64,000 nucleotides of DNA from Cutibacterium modestum (GTDB taxonomy: Bacteria; Actinomycetota; Actinomycetes; Propionibacteriales; Propionibacteriaceae): assembly GCF_008326345.1 (NCBI RefSeq), contig NZ_BJEN01000002.1, positions 124,001-188,000 of the forward strand, read 5' to 3'. How positions within the stretch are numbered: position 1 is the stretch's first letter; the number at the start of each line of letters is the position of its first letter. Both the position numbers and the translations under genes were made by a program. Shown here one piece after another: positions 54,341 to 63,006 of the stretch. Below the pieces are notes generated by a model. The model made no database searches. It was given only the letters and a program-made list of their open reading frames with translations, and had not been told where the DNA came from.

Positions 54341-54938
54341 ATTGGAGCGGATTATCAACCATGGGTTAAATATTTCCCGATCTTCCAAGAATACTCGACC
54401 AAAATAGAACATTTCAGTATTGACAACGGGCACCGCCATGCTCAGGAGGCACAAGCGGCAGCCCAGCGTCTCGGAGCGCCACCTACAGTAATCTATTTCG
54501 TTGTGGATATGACGCAACCGATCCGGAAATCACAAGCACAATCTTTCCCTACTTCAAGCCGGTGGCTCAGAGTCTGGGCGGCGGTTACGGCGTGCGAGCC
54601 TATGTGCGAGCTCCATCAATGCAGGCTATGCCAGTAGCGCGTTTGGGTCCGATATGTCCACCGGCTTCTCAGGTAATATCGGTTTCCCGATCCCGTATAA
54701 GTGGAATTACGGCCAGTTCCACGAGATCAGTGGATATCACGGTAAGTGGGATCTCGACCGAGTTGCCTATTTAGGACGTGTGACTGCCTGCTCGACAGTG
54801 TGTGCTGGGTCCTCAGGAGGCTACAAGAATTTGGATTTTCCTGATCTCGTCGGGGCTCTTGAAAATCGATTTGAGGAGTTGCGCGTAATCTTGCAAACTA
54901 TGCGTCCGGAAAAGATCCAGTCTCAAGTGGAGGGGTAG
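54341..54938 (+). pseudogene. Decayed DUF1906 (glycoside-hydrolase-like) gene
   Basis: Reading in changing frames gives parts of one domain: GADYQPWVKYFPIFQEYSTK and LGAPPTVIYFVVDM (frame 1), then DATDPEITSTIFPYFKPVAQ and SLGGGYGV (frame 2, shift at about 54509), then CASSINAGYASSAFGSDMST and IPYKWNYGQFHEISG (frame 3, shift near 54600), to a TAG at 54936-54938. The order VDxDATDP-YFKPVAQSLGG-YGV fits DUF1906, a TIM-barrel-like family seen in Rv2525c. The N-terminus is absent. Lower G+C than the flanking housekeeping genes. Confidence 0.65.
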
Positions 54939-55513
54939 TGACATGGGTTAAAGTATCGACGTGGCGGTGTGTGCTGAACTACCTTTCAAAGTTTCACCTT
55001 AAGGTTTGTCCAGCTGTGGGCGCTATTCATAATGGTGTGTTGGCTGGGGCAACTCCAATAGTAAAGAGCAGAGCCCCTGATGCGGTCGCGAAACCGGAAA
55101 TTAGTTCTACCCAATGCGTGTATGTATGGCTGAAATCTTTTGCAAAGCCAAACATCGGCCACGTACCCCCGGCCTCGAACTCGGACGTTTTGTTACTAAC
55201 GCGAAGGCGGTGAGTTTATGGCCAAGGATGGTACTGGCCGAGGTGGACGCCGCGTCCCCCTCTTGCGTCGCCACTCATGCGCTCCGCCTTATCGGTACTC
55301 CGTAAGCCGACGACGAGTGGCTCCTCCACCCAGCGGGTTATCTGACCGAGGCCTCGTCCCACCGACGCTGTGGCAATCCTGCTGAGGAGGGCGCCAGTTG
55401 TCATAACGAATGGCAGTCGTCCAGTGACGCACATGATTGCCACAGTGGACCGCAGCGTCGTTGGCGTCATTCATGGAAGGATGGGTACCACCCGACACAG
55501 AGCAGGAGTTGTC
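54939..55513. other. Gene-poor remnant region
   Basis: About 575 nt between the decayed DUF1906 gene and phosphofructokinase. Several short frames are open but none shows a recognised domain. A frame from 55218 begins MAKDGTGRGGRRV, which is reminiscent of short phage terminase-type N-termini, then runs into a Arg/Pro-rich stretch and stop; this is too short to call. It must also hold the phosphofructokinase promoter. Confidence 0.4.
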
Positions 55514-56641
55514 ATGTCCAAAAAGAAAAAGGTCGGCATCCTTACCGCAGGCGGTGACTGTCCCGGCCTCAACGCCGCGATTCGTGGTTTTGGCAAGGCT
55601 GCTATCCGTCAGCATGACATGGAACTCATCGGTATTCAGGACGGTTTCCTTGGGTTGGCGCAGAGTCGCACCACCACCCTCGACCAACGTGCCCTCTCGG
55701 GTATCCTGACGGTAGGCGGAACCGTCCTCGGAACCAGCCGTGACAAGGTTAATCGCATGATTATCAACGGCGAGGAACGAGATATGGTCTCCACCATCGT
55801 CGAGAACTACGAGAAGCTCGGACTTGATGCTCTGGTGACCTTGGGTGGGGGCGGCACCGCCAAGAACGCGTGCAAGCTCGCTAAGGCCGGGCTCAACGTC
55901 TTGCATCTACCCAAGACGATCGACAACGACATCGTCGGTACCGATGACTCCTTCGGGTTTTCGACAGCACTGGAGATTGCCACGGAGGCCATCGACCGGC
56001 TGCACTCCACAGCTCATTCTCATCACCGCATCATCCTTGCTGAGATCATGGGTCACCGTGCCGGGTGGCTGGCCCTCGGCTCGGGCATCGCTGGTGGTGC
56101 TGACGTCATCTTGCTGCCCGAGGTGCCCTACAAGCTGGGCTCCATCGTCCAAGCGGTAGAAAACCGGCAGAAGCAGGGGTTGAACTTCTCGGTCATCGCG
56201 GTGGCTGAGGGAGCTCGCGATGAGGCTGATTCGGCAGCGATGGCCGGAGCTCAGGCCCTCGTTGACGCTTCCAAGACCCCTGAGACAAAGGCGGCTGCCA
56301 AGAAGGCCAAGAAGGACCTTGAGCATTCCATGCGCGACAACACCCTCAAATTGGCTACTCAGCTTGAGGAGGCCACCGGGCTGGAATCGCGAGTCTCGAT
56401 CCTCGGCTATGTGCAGCGCGGTGGTATCCCGTGCGCTCACGACCGTCTGCTCGCGACCCGGCTGGGAACCATGGGTGCCAAGCTCGTTGACGAGGGTGAG
56501 TTCGGCATCATGGTCGCCGCTCAGGGCGGAGACGCCACGACTGTTGCGTTGAAAGACGTCGCTGGCAAGGTCAAATACGTGCCTGCCGATCATCCTTGGG
56601 TGAAGGCGGCGCGTCAGGTCGGAACCGGTTTAGGCGACTGA
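55514..56641 (+). CDS. pfkA: 6-phosphofructokinase
   Basis: Protein of 375 residues from the ATG at 55514 (AGGAG 7 nt upstream; the open frame before it is unsupported). The enzyme phosphorylates fructose-6-phosphate. The N-terminal loop [13 protein letters not shown], the catalytic block [17 protein letters not shown], and the substrate segment [21 protein letters not shown] are present. The donor-site motif reads GGGGT where ATP enzymes usually have GGDGS and PPi enzymes GGDD; PKTIDND with Lys is common in PPi and in some clostridial ATP enzymes. So the phosphate donor is uncertain. Propionibacteria are known for PPi-linked glycolysis (family knowledge). Confidence 0.92.
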   Translation: MSKKKKVGILTAGGDCPGLNAAIRGFGKAAIRQHDMELIGIQDGFLGLAQSRTTTLDQRALSGILTVGGTVLGTSRDKVNRMIINGEERDMVSTIVENYEKLGLDALVTLGGGGTAKNACKLAKAGLNVLHLPKTIDNDIVGTDDSFGFSTALEIATEAIDRLHSTAHSHHRIILAEIMGHRAGWLALGSGIAGGADVILLPEVPYKLGSIVQAVENRQKQGLNFSVIAVAEGARDEADSAAMAGAQALVDASKTPETKAAAKKAKKDLEHSMRDNTLKLATQLEEATGLESRVSILGYVQRGGIPCAHDRLLATRLGTMGAKLVDEGEFGIMVAAQGGDATTVALKDVAGKVKYVPADHPWVKAARQVGTGLGD

Positions 56642-56659
56642 GGCCCCAGTCGAAGGCAT

Positions 56660-56677
56660 CCGCCGCTTAGGCGGCGG
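56660..56677. terminator. GC-rich hairpin between convergent genes
   Basis: CCGCCGC (56660-56666), loop TTAG, GCGGCGG (56671-56677): a perfect seven-pair stem with tetraloop. It overlaps the last codons of the Cys-containing regulator and follows phosphofructokinase by 18 nt, so may end both convergent transcripts. Confidence 0.5.
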
Positions 56678-57254
56678 TGTGTACCACGCACCGGACCCCG
56701 GGGTTGGCATCGATGGTTGCGGCCTGCCCCGTCACACCCTCAACGACTCCACAGTGCAGGGAACACACCACTTGGGGGTGATCGCGGGCCAGGTCGAGGA
56801 AGGGGCAGTGGCGTAGCACGATGCCATCCTCATCTGCGGCTGGGGAGAAGCCCATGTCATCGAGTACTGCGATGAGGTCGCCGTGGCGATGCCGCCCCCA
56901 GCGCTGACCGATGCGCATGGCGGTGGCTGTCGGGTCGTTACTGGAGGCAACCTCCTCAACGAACATCTGGGCTAGCAACCGATAGGCCCGTGGTCCTTCG
57001 TCGCTGATGAGGGTGAAGACGGTGTGGGGACGCCCCCGGGTGGCCCGGTGCTGACGCGTCATCTCCGCCCGTCCCTGCTCGACGAGACGGTCGAGATGGA
57101 ATCGCGCCGTCGAGGGGTGAATTCTCAGGTCGGAGGCCAGCTCGGCGCTCGTCGCTGAACCGCCACGTCGTCTCAGGGCATCGGCGACCTCGTCGATACG
57201 CTTCTGTGACCCCGGATCGACCAGGCTTGCGGTGTCATCGTGACGTGTGCTCAT
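56667..57254 (-). CDS. HTH regulator with Cys-rich C-terminus (SufR/ArsR-like, possible Fe-S or NO sensor)
   Basis: Protein of 195 residues. The N-terminal winged HTH (about 20-75) has SAELASDLRIHPSTARFHLD. The C-terminal part carries LRHCPFLDLARDHPQVVC, CSLHCGVVEG and GVRCVV: four Cys in a pattern like the Fe-S-binding end of SufR-type regulators. It overlaps the NirK gene by ATGA and is the last gene of that operon, so autoregulation by nitric oxide or oxygen through a cluster is a reasonable inference. Confidence 0.75.
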   Translation of the reverse strand: MSTRHDDTASLVDPGSQKRIDEVADALRRRGGSATSAELASDLRIHPSTARFHLDRLVEQGRAEMTRQHRATRGRPHTVFTLISDEGPRAYRLLAQMFVEEVASSNDPTATAMRIGQRWGRHRHGDLIAVLDDMGFSPAADEDGIVLRHCPFLDLARDHPQVVCSLHCGVVEGVTGQAATIDANPGVRCVVHTAA

Positions 57255-59989
57255 GCCGTCACCTCAATGAATCCCTTGGCGCCACGCTCCATCTCCACGA
57301 AGGAATGGTTAACAAAGGTGTAGCGTCCCGGCTCCTCAAAAACCATCTCGACGAAACCACCTTGGGCACTTGTTAGGTCAAGGGCCTGGGAGCCACCGCC
57401 CTCCGGATTGCCACGTTTGAGGGTGTAGGCGCCCTCCTTAAAAACGGTGTCAAATTGGGTTCCGACGACGTGGAAAGAACACCCCCGGCTCGGACCAGCC
57501 GCGAGCACCCAGATGCGTACCCGCTCGCCGACTTTGGCTTTGAGGGGCTCGAAGACGTACTGGTTGGCGTGCCCGTTGAACATCGTTAGATCAGGGGTTT
57601 CGTTGGCAATCTTGGCGGTGTTGATTTCTGCCCCGTTGTGCTCGCTGAGGTAGGTCTCCGACTGCACTAGGTAGTACTCCCGGTCGGCTCGAGGTAGGTC
57701 GTGCGGCGGTACGATAACGGCCCCAAACATGCCTGCTGCAATGTGAGCCGACATCGGCATGGTGGAGCAGTGGTAGAGCCAGATCCCGGCACGGTGCAAG
57801 GTGAAGTTGTAGTCCAACTCCTGTCCCGGGGCGATGGTACGCATCACCTCGTTAGGAGAGACGGTGCCGGCGTGGAAGTCCAGGGAGTGACCCATCGTTG
57901 CCTTGTTGACGAGGTGTACGCGCATCTGGTCGCCGATCCGGGCGTGGATGACCGGGGCCATGTAGCGACCGTTGTAGGTCATGGCGTTGATGGTGGTTTC
58001 CGGTGCGATTTCCTGCACGGAGTCCTCGGTGGTGAGCGTGATCGTGTGGACCCGCCCGGCCGGTAGCGGGGGTAAGACAGCGTCGCGGGTTTTAAAACCC
58101 TTGCCTGGAGCCTTGGTGAGGTCGATCTTGCGACGGGGATTAACGGGCTCGCTGTGGTGATCGGGGTTATCGGTGCCTGACATGTCATTGACCTTGACGT
58201 TAAGCACCATTCCCATCGATTTGTGTCCAACGATGGTGCACCAGCCCTCGGTTGGTCCGGTGATGACCCCGGCTTCGACGGTGGCGTGGGCTCCGGGGGC
58301 AAGGCGCGGCGAGTGGGCCCCGTTGGCAAATTGGAGGTCGTGGACTTGATTGGGGTCCTTATTGGTGATCTCGACGATGAGTTGGTCACCGGCTGGGACG
58401 GTGATGGTGCCGGGGTGGTACCTCATCCCCTTGGCAATGACGGCGACCGTCGTGGTGTGACCGGTGGGGGCGACGTTGCCGACGACTGCTGTCGGACCCT
58501 TGGCGTCGTCCCTGGGAGCGTTCTGATCGAGCCGATGGCCGACCGCGGCTGCGGTCAGGGCAGTAGCCAGACCTGCGAAGGCCCCGACAAAGGAACGGCG
58601 ATCTGGGGGAGCGGTGGGAGCAGGTTCGACGGACTGGCTGGTGGTCCCGGCCACAGCGGAACGGTCTGAGGGAACAGTTGGGGTGGGCCCCTTGCCGGAA
58701 TCGGGGTTATCGCCCTCCTTGGAAGCAACCTTCTGAGCCGCCATCTGGCGTCCCCTCTCCTTGAGCATGGGCACTGCGGTGCGCACCATCGCCACAGTCG
58801 CTGGTAAGAAGGTGGCCAACCCGATGACGGCCATCACCATGCCGATGCGACGGGTCCAGCTGCCCATTGCGAGCACCCACAGCACCAGGCCGGCGTTGGT
58901 AATCGTGGCACGCAGTGCTCCGAAGGCGTGCATTTTGGCATTGGTAGCGCGGACGATTTTTGGCCCGCCGCCCATAACCATTGGCATGAGGTAGCTCATA
59001 GCGCCGATGAGGAGTTGGAGCAGGAACCCGACGATGACAGGTACTGACAGGGTGAAGATGTCGTCGGCGAGCAGTCCGTTACCTTTGGCGGCCAGCTTCC
59101 ACGCCAGCCAGACGAGCCACACCAGCATCCAGCAGATGGCGGCTCCCATGGTGAAGCCGGGGAAGTCGCGCGGTGGCTTGTTGACGGCACAGGCCACCAG
59201 ATCGCCCAGCACAATACAGATTCCGACGATGTGGGCCGTCACACCGAGGGCAGCCAGCCACCACAGCCCACACAGCGCCCCGATGGTCGTCACCACCACC
59301 GCGATGAGCATGACGTATAGGGAGACCTTGCCGTGGCGATCCTGGGCGGGTTGCATCTTGGTGCGCAGCACGGTCGGCCACAAAGTCATGAGTGTGCCGA
59401 TGACGGTTAGACCGACGAAGCCGAGCAGGTTGAGCGCCTGGTGGGCCACTAACAGACGGGTTCGCCACGGCTCGATGGGGGAGAAGGCCATGATCGCACC
59501 GAGGGTCGCTCCCAATGGCAACAGACAGGCGGCTGCGCAATAAAACCACACCGTCGAATCGAACCGTCCCGGCAAAGCGTGGCGAGCTTGGTGGGCCAAG
59601 GCGAAGGCGTACCACGTCAGCATCGATCCGACGATGGCGGCACCGACGACGGTCACCCACGGCTGGGTCGCCACTATGCCAACGAAGGTGACGACGATGC
59701 CGGCCGTGAGCAGTCTGATGCGCAATACCTGACGACGGCGGTCGGCGTCAGTGAGGTTGTTGTGCAAGATCGCCTCGGTGAAGTACTGACCCCACACCAT
59801 GATCGACGTCGTTGCGACGCCCAGTGTGACCATGTGCACCAGCAGCCAGCGCGACTGTGATATCCACGGGCTCACGATCGCCACGATGAGCAAAGCTGCC
59901 AGCCACCCGGAAACCGGACGCGACGCCTTACGGTGCCAGCTGCGCTTATTTGTGTTGGGCTTACGGCCGACGGGCGTGATCTCAGGCAT
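57251..59989 (-). CDS. nirK: Copper nitrite reductase with N-terminal membrane domain and extra cupredoxin
   Basis: Protein of 912 residues from the ATG at 59989 (GGAGGGG upstream). About 12 hydrophobic segments fill residues 20-430, with His in LLVHMVTLG and VAHQALNLLGF. A Pro/Ser linker with a further helix (480-515) follows. A single cupredoxin-like domain lies at about 525-590 (IAKGMRYHPGTITVPAGDQL). The last 290 residues are NirK proper: type 1 and 2 copper ligands in GHSLDFHAG, YHCSTMPMSAHIAAGM and CSFHVVGTQFD, with the catalytic Asp in DFHAG. So the copper sites are complete and it should reduce nitrite to nitric oxide at the outer face of the membrane. It is coupled to the genes before (8-base overlap) and after (ATGA). 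Confidence 0.92.
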   Translation of the reverse strand: MPEITPVGRKPNTNKRSWHRKASRPVSGWLAALLIVAIVSPWISQSRWLLVHMVTLGVATTSIMVWGQYFTEAILHNNLTDADRRRQVLRIRLLTAGIVVTFVGIVATQPWVTVVGAAIVGSMLTWYAFALAHQARHALPGRFDSTVWFYCAAACLLPLGATLGAIMAFSPIEPWRTRLLVAHQALNLLGFVGLTVIGTLMTLWPTVLRTKMQPAQDRHGKVSLYVMLIAVVVTTIGALCGLWWLAALGVTAHIVGICIVLGDLVACAVNKPPRDFPGFTMGAAICWMLVWLVWLAWKLAAKGNGLLADDIFTLSVPVIVGFLLQLLIGAMSYLMPMVMGGGPKIVRATNAKMHAFGALRATITNAGLVLWVLAMGSWTRRIGMVMAVIGLATFLPATVAMVRTAVPMLKERGRQMAAQKVASKEGDNPDSGKGPTPTVPSDRSAVAGTTSQSVEPAPTAPPDRRSFVGAFAGLATALTAAAVGHRLDQNAPRDDAKGPTAVVGNVAPTGHTTTVAVIAKGMRYHPGTITVPAGDQLIVEITNKDPNQVHDLQFANGAHSPRLAPGAHATVEAGVITGPTEGWCTIVGHKSMGMVLNVKVNDMSGTDNPDHHSEPVNPRRKIDLTKAPGKGFKTRDAVLPPLPAGRVHTITLTTEDSVQEIAPETTINAMTYNGRYMAPVIHARIGDQMRVHLVNKATMGHSLDFHAGTVSPNEVMRTIAPGQELDYNFTLHRAGIWLYHCSTMPMSAHIAAGMFGAVIVPPHDLPRADREYYLVQSETYLSEHNGAEINTAKIANETPDLTMFNGHANQYVFEPLKAKVGERVRIWVLAAGPSRGCSFHVVGTQFDTVFKEGAYTLKRGNPEGGGSQALDLTSAQGGFVEMVFEEPGRYTFVNHSFVEMERGAKGFIEVTA

Positions 59990-61106
59990 GGTCCCCTCCT
60001 GACCGGGAGTGTGGGCTGTATTGCGGGTGCGTTCTGGCTGTGTTGCGGGGCCGGACATGAGCGGCGACGACGGCCACTAGGGCCAACAGGCTGAGTACAT
60101 TGACGACCCCACCAACTTGCACGGCGGCGGGCCGACCCAACCCGTCACCGATCCCGATACGTGCCAGCAAAGAGGCCTCCAGTAGAAAAGCGGGTAGCCA
60201 GAACCACGTCGTCCAGTCGAGTCGTGCGCGTAGTACCGCAGGCAGGATGATCGGGGCGTGGCCGAGGATCATCCCCATGGTGAATCCGAGGAAGATCGAG
60301 TGGACGACGGCGTCATAGGCTCTCCCGGAGGCGAGGGGGCCATTGGTCATCCAGATAAGACCGGCTAGCCCGAGCCACAGGTAGCCGATCATGAGCAGAA
60401 TGCCGATGTAGGCGGCCTGCCCGCCGCGTCGCAACCCACCACGGGCGACGTCGTTTCGGCACAGCCACGCTGCTAGACCAACGAGGACGGCTCCCAACAG
60501 CCGATACCCGATTATTGGACTCACTACGCAGACAAGCAGGGCTGCCACGACCGCCAGACAGAGCGTCGGAAGGGTGCGATTGTGGGCCATCGTCATCCGG
60601 GAGAGTTCGAGCCTCTCACCGCAGATCGTCAGGATGAGGTAGCAGGCAAGCCATCCGACGACCTCAGGAACGCTCACTTCTGAGGTGAGTAGGGTGGCAG
60701 CACCGGCTGCGCAAAACGCCCCGGTGGCTTGGATGACGGTAGCGTCGTCGTGGCTGCGTCTCCACAGCGGAATGTAAATACCCAACAAACCCAATTGTGC
60801 CAGGGCCAGTAGAGCCAATCCGGCACAAGCGGGGCCGGGTGCCAGCAGGACGATGACTCCAAGTCCTGAAATGGCTGGGACACAGTACCCAAAACGTGTC
60901 CCGAGGGCCACAGCTCGTTCCAGACAGATGACGGTGCCGACGAACCCGAGCACCATGAGGGGACCGTGCCAGTGGGACAGTCGCGACGTCATCACGGGGG
61001 ACCACACGCCGAGGAGCAGTAAGGCGCCGTCGAGGCCAGCCAATAGGGAGATTCCAGCTCCGACCATGAGCCAGGAGCGGCCTGAACTGGCGGGGGAGTG
61101 GGGCAT
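59982..61106 (-). CDS. Polytopic membrane protein of the nirK operon (NnrS-like)
   Basis: Protein of 374 residues with about 12 hydrophobic segments. The segment [26 protein letters not shown] and [22 protein letters not shown] carry conserved-looking His in helices, reminiscent of NnrS and of heme-copper-like membrane proteins linked to nitric oxide response. AAGGA lies 6-7 nt before the ATG at 61106. It is the first gene of the operon with NirK and the Cys-containing regulator. The biochemical role is not known; it may protect against nitric oxide or help electron delivery. Confidence 0.75.
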   Translation of the reverse strand: MPHSPASSGRSWLMVGAGISLLAGLDGALLLLGVWSPVMTSRLSHWHGPLMVLGFVGTVICLERAVALGTRFGYCVPAISGLGVIVLLAPGPACAGLALLALAQLGLLGIYIPLWRRSHDDATVIQATGAFCAAGAATLLTSEVSVPEVVGWLACYLILTICGERLELSRMTMAHNRTLPTLCLAVVAALLVCVVSPIIGYRLLGAVLVGLAAWLCRNDVARGGLRRGGQAAYIGILLMIGYLWLGLAGLIWMTNGPLASGRAYDAVVHSIFLGFTMGMILGHAPIILPAVLRARLDWTTWFWLPAFLLEASLLARIGIGDGLGRPAAVQVGGVVNVLSLLALVAVVAAHVRPRNTARTHPQYSPHSRSGGDHA

Positions 61107-61537
61107 GGGGGATCCTTTTTCGGCTATCAGATCATCAAAATACTATGCCGGTGGTGAACGTTTCCACCATCCCTGCTCGCCGGCAGTGGCTGCAGGCCAT
61201 TCAGCTCCTCCTTGTCGTGGCTGCGATATCATTTGCGACTCATATCGAGGACCCAGGTTGGGTCGTTGAACATACGTGGATTGGCGCGCCCCGTCACGGA
61301 TGTGCGATGTTCACAAAGGGCCGGGCTCGGCGTCATTCATCCCGCACAAATTTCGAGGGTTGCGGTTGTGCTCTCTTTGTGGTCAGGGCTATGGTTCTTG
61401 TTTACAAGATATTAAGTCTTGGTAAGCGTGAATGTCCAATATTTCACTCTCGGCGTCCCACTCCTACATGTGGGCTCAAGGATGAGCGTTCGGATGTTTG
61501 GCTTGCAGTAACCGGTTTCTATGGGCTAGGAATGGTG
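61107..61537. promoter_or_regulatory. Divergent spacer between the nirK operon and aspA
   Basis: The 431-nt stretch holds promoters for both directions. The palindrome CTTGT-TT-ACAAG at 61397-61408 may be an operator. A frame in phase with aspA is open from 61145 but lacks a start with ribosome-binding site and does not look like a protein. I see no RNA gene here. Confidence 0.4.
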
Positions 61538-63004
61538 ATGAGTGAGAATCGGATCGAAGAAGATCTTCTCGGAAAGAGAGAAATTTCGAACGAACACTAC
61601 TATGGAATCCATACTTTACGTGCGCTGGAGAACTTTCAGATATCGCGTGGATGCATGAATGATGAGCCTGACTTTATTCGGGGAATGGTTCAGGTGAAGA
61701 AGGCGACTGCCTTGACGAACAAGCAACTGAGGGTTTTGCCTGGAGATGTTGCCGACGCCATCATTGCGGCATGCGACGTGATCTTGGATGATGGGCGCTG
61801 TATGGATCAATTCCCGACTGATTCCTTCCAAGGTGGGGCAGGAACGTCGATCAACATGAACACCAACGAGGTTGTTGCCAATCTGGCTCTTGAGATATTG
61901 GGGTATCCGAAGGGTACATATGACGTCATTCATCCCAATGACGACGTCAACAAATCCCAGTCGACTAACGATGCCTACCCTACCGGATTTCGTCTCGGGG
62001 TCTATGCCCTGCTTGAGGGATTGAAGCGGGCCGTCGCCGACCTCGCCGACAGTTTCGATGCCAAGGCTAGAGAATTTGCCGACGTGTTGAAGATGGGGCG
62101 TACCCAGCTTCAGGACGCCGTTCCCATGACCCTCGGGGAAGAATTCGACGGGTATGCGCACAACATCCGTGCCGAACTGGACCGACTCGACGTGGGTAGT
62201 GACCTGCTTGTGGAGGTCAATTTGGGTGGCACGGCCATCGGTACCCGAATCAATACCCCGGACGGGTACGCCGAGCTGGCGGCCGAAAAGTTGGCCGAGG
62301 TGACTGGTTACCCGATTCGCCCCTCTACCAACCTCATGGAATCTTCCTACGACAACGGTGCCTACATTGCCGTCCATTCCATTATCAAGCGGTTGGCTGC
62401 GAAGGTATCCAAAATCTGTAATGATCTACGATTGCTGTCGTCTGGCCCCAGGGCTGGGCTCAATGAAATTAACCTTCCAGAGATGCAGGCTGGATCTTCC
62501 ATTATGCCGGCCAAGGTGAATCCGGTGATTCCTGAAGTTGTCAACCAGATCTGTTTCAAGGTGTTCGGGAATGACGTTACGGTCTGTTTTGCCGCTGAAG
62601 CAGGCCAGCTGGAACTTAACGTGATGGAGCCGGCCCTGTCGCAGGCGATGTTCGAGTCCATCCATTTGCTGACAAATGCGTGCGACACTCTGCGCAGTAA
62701 GTGCATCGATGGGATTACTGCCAATGCGGAGCGGTGCCGGAGTTACGTCACCAATTCAATTGGCATCGTGACATACCTGAACGATGTGATTGGCCATCAC
62801 CAGGGTGACCTCATCGGCGAGGAGGCTGCTCGCACCGGAAAGTCTGTTCGCGAGGTCGTCCTTGAGCGCGGCTTGATCCCAGAGAAAAGGCTGGATGAGA
62901 TCATGTCTACCCAAAACTTCCTACATCCTCGGTACTCCGGGCGTACCTATGAGCCCGGGGAGCGCGGTCTTCCAGAGGATCCCAGGACGACAACTGACGC
63001 CTGA
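61538..63004 (+). CDS. aspA: Aspartate ammonia-lyase (aspartase)
   Basis: Protein of 488 residues from the ATG at 61538 (AGGA 6 nt upstream; an ATG two codons earlier is too close to it). It converts aspartate to fumarate and ammonia. Family landmarks are [29 protein letters not shown], and the signature [15 protein letters not shown] with the flexible catalytic Ser loop. Slightly longer than E. coli AspA (478). Only two bases separate it from the dicarboxylate carrier. Fumarate made here would serve anaerobic respiration or the propionic fermentation. Confidence 0.93.
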   Translation: MSENRIEEDLLGKREISNEHYYGIHTLRALENFQISRGCMNDEPDFIRGMVQVKKATALTNKQLRVLPGDVADAIIAACDVILDDGRCMDQFPTDSFQGGAGTSINMNTNEVVANLALEILGYPKGTYDVIHPNDDVNKSQSTNDAYPTGFRLGVYALLEGLKRAVADLADSFDAKAREFADVLKMGRTQLQDAVPMTLGEEFDGYAHNIRAELDRLDVGSDLLVEVNLGGTAIGTRINTPDGYAELAAEKLAEVTGYPIRPSTNLMESSYDNGAYIAVHSIIKRLAAKVSKICNDLRLLSSGPRAGLNEINLPEMQAGSSIMPAKVNPVIPEVVNQICFKVFGNDVTVCFAAEAGQLELNVMEPALSQAMFESIHLLTNACDTLRSKCIDGITANAERCRSYVTNSIGIVTYLNDVIGHHQGDLIGEEAARTGKSVREVVLERGLIPEKRLDEIMSTQNFLHPRYSGRTYEPGERGLPEDPRTTTDA

Positions 63005-63006
63005 CG

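Noticed and set aside
55218-55380. Short frame starting MAKDGTGRGGRRV, resembling a phage terminase small-subunit N-terminus
   Set aside because: Only a dozen residues are suggestive. The rest is Arg/Pro-rich and stops early, with no phage gene nearby.
61145-61537. 129 in-frame codons upstream of aspartase
   Set aside because: Composition does not resemble a protein domain. Aspartase starts with a ribosome-binding site at 61538 and has full family length from there.
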